From contig QMTG01000069.1 of NCBI GenBank assembly GCA_003649915.1, forward strand, positions 1-5,909: a DNA stretch of 5,909 nucleotides, in the 5' to 3' direction. The position numbers were made by a program, and so were the translations under genes. Positions 5,494 through 5,909 of this stretch are shown piece after piece (the stretch's first letter is position 1; each line of letters begins with the position of its first letter). Below the pieces are notes generated by a model, which saw only the letters and a list, made by a program, of their open reading frames with translations, searched no databases and had not been told where the DNA came from. Source of the DNA: Thermoplasmata archaeon. GTDB taxonomy: Archaea; Thermoplasmatota; Thermoplasmata; B31-G17.

Positions 5494-5909
5494 GAATAGC
5501 ATCTGCAACATCCAAGGGAGGGCTTGACGATATAATCTTTCCAGTGTTTGGGAGGGCACCAACGTTCACAATAGTTGATGTTCATGATGGGAAGATAAGT
5601 AATGTGCGCGTACTGCCAAATCCCAATGTAAATGCTGTTGGAGGCGCAGGAATAAGAAGTGCAGAAATGATGATAGGTGAGAGGGTCAATGTGGTAATGG
5701 CTGGAAATATCGGACCAAACGCTGCTGGAGTAATGGCACAGGCAGGGATTGAAATAGTAATGATTGCTGGGATAAGAGTTGCAGACGCTGTCAATGGCTA
5801 TTTGAGTGGAAATTTGCAGAGTACATCGGTGCCACCCCCACCTTTTGGTGGCAGGGGTCGTGGTATGGGTCGTGGTATGGGTCGCGGCATGGGCAGGGGA
5901 GGATATGGA
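5490..5909 (+). CDS. NifX/NifB-like dinitrogenase iron-molybdenum cofactor domain protein with GRGM-repeat tail (3' end cut)
   Basis: The 140 codons visible encode a protein of the NifX/NifB C-terminal family (PF02579, COG1433 type). The opening MRIASATSKGGLDDIIFPVFGRAP, then F-T-I-V-D at 26-30, then G-A-G-I-R at 53-56 and the later G-N-I-G-P-N-A-A at 72-79 are the family pattern. Members have an RNase H-like alpha/beta fold. In nitrogen fixers they bind iron-molybdenum cofactor precursors, but most archaeal single-domain versions have no known role, and no nif genes are visible here. After residue 112 a proline stretch (VPPPPFGG) leads to a low-complexity tail of Gly-Arg-Gly-Met repeats. The start overlaps the mrp stop as ATGA and has a strong Shine-Dalgarno. 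The link to Mrp suggests metal or Fe-S cofactor handling. The frame has no stop before the window edge. Confidence 0.87.
   Translation, partial: MRIASATSKGGLDDIIFPVFGRAPTFTIVDVHDGKISNVRVLPNPNVNAVGGAGIRSAEMMIGERVNVVMAGNIGPNAAGVMAQAGIEIVMIAGIRVADAVNGYLSGNLQSTSVPPPPFGGRGRGMGRGMGRGMGRGGYG
5856..5903 (+). repeat. 12-bp tandem repeat encoding Gly-Arg-Gly-Met
   Basis: The unit GGTCGTGGTATG occurs at 5856-5867 and 5868-5879. A third copy at 5880-5891 (GGTCGCGGCATG) differs by two silent changes, and a decayed copy (GGCAGGGGA) follows. The array continues toward the cut end of the gene. Arginine is spelled CGT/CGC here but AGG at both edges, which fits recent expansion of a short unit. Confidence 0.85.

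Noticed and set aside
5112..5794. Minus-strand open frames of 157 and 70 codons opposite mrp and the NifX-like gene
   Set aside because: Both plus-strand frames have clear family motifs and ribosome binding sites; the antisense frames have neither.
5830..5853. Inverted repeat TGCCACC/GGTGGCA that could form a hairpin or terminator
   Set aside because: It is inside the coding frame of the proline linker and glycine tail, where C-rich proline and G-rich glycine codons produce such pairing by composition, and archaeal termination does not need a G/C hairpin.
5490..5909. Evidence of a nitrogenase cluster
   Set aside because: Only the NifX-like cofactor domain is present; this domain is widespread in organisms that do not fix nitrogen, and no nifH, nifD or nifB is visible.

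Overview
The window reads as archaeal chromosomal DNA, most likely from a euryarchaeote in the broad sense. Three things support this: a class I (archaeal-type) lysyl-tRNA synthetase, a PyrE-like/GfcR-type HTH-phosphoribosyltransferase protein, and BRE/TATA-type promoters in the only intergenic gap. The near-leaderless start of one operon and the A/T-leaning sequence with many AGA/AGG arginine codons would fit Thermoplasmatota or a related lineage, but the lineage is a weak inference. I saw no rRNA, tRNA, CRISPR array, insertion sequence or integrase.

Layout. Positions 1-4508 are a tightly packed minus-strand block, read from right to left. It holds a GfcR/PyrE-like regulator (4508-3906), class I lysyl-tRNA synthetase (3892-2339), an ABC-2-type ATPase (about 2352-1390) and its membrane permease (1415 to beyond position 1, C-terminus cut by the window edge). 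The gaps are 13 nt, then a 14-nt overlap, then a 26-nt overlap, so this is probably one transcription unit. The permease has an unusual insert of about 220 residues after its first membrane helix, predicted to lie outside the cell. The insert carries two beta-sandwich-like repeats, an acidic calcium-loop-like motif and only two cysteines.

Positions 4509-4677 form a divergent control region. It contains a TATA/BRE for each direction and, on the plus side, two tandem TTAGG-N4-CCTAA-like elements (one perfect, one degenerate) 19 bp apart. They sit where transcription should start and in the leader of the plus-strand operon.

Positions 4678-5909 are a plus-strand operon. An Mrp/ApbC/NBP35-type P-loop ATPase (an iron-sulfur cluster carrier) overlaps by ATGA a NifX/NifB-like dinitrogenase-cofactor-domain protein. 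The latter ends in a proline linker and a Gly-Arg-Gly-Met repeat tail that runs off the window.

How the genes fit together. The plus operon looks like an Fe-S or metal-cofactor handling module, and the TTAGG/CCTAA elements resemble the arms of DtxR/IdeR iron-repressor boxes, which would be a coherent (untested) control. The minus operon mixes a nucleotide/sugar-sensing type of regulator, tRNA charging and an ABC exporter-like pair. The exporter's substrate cannot be read from the sequence. Most of the window is ordinary housekeeping content; I did not find a clear undescribed defence or mobile system.
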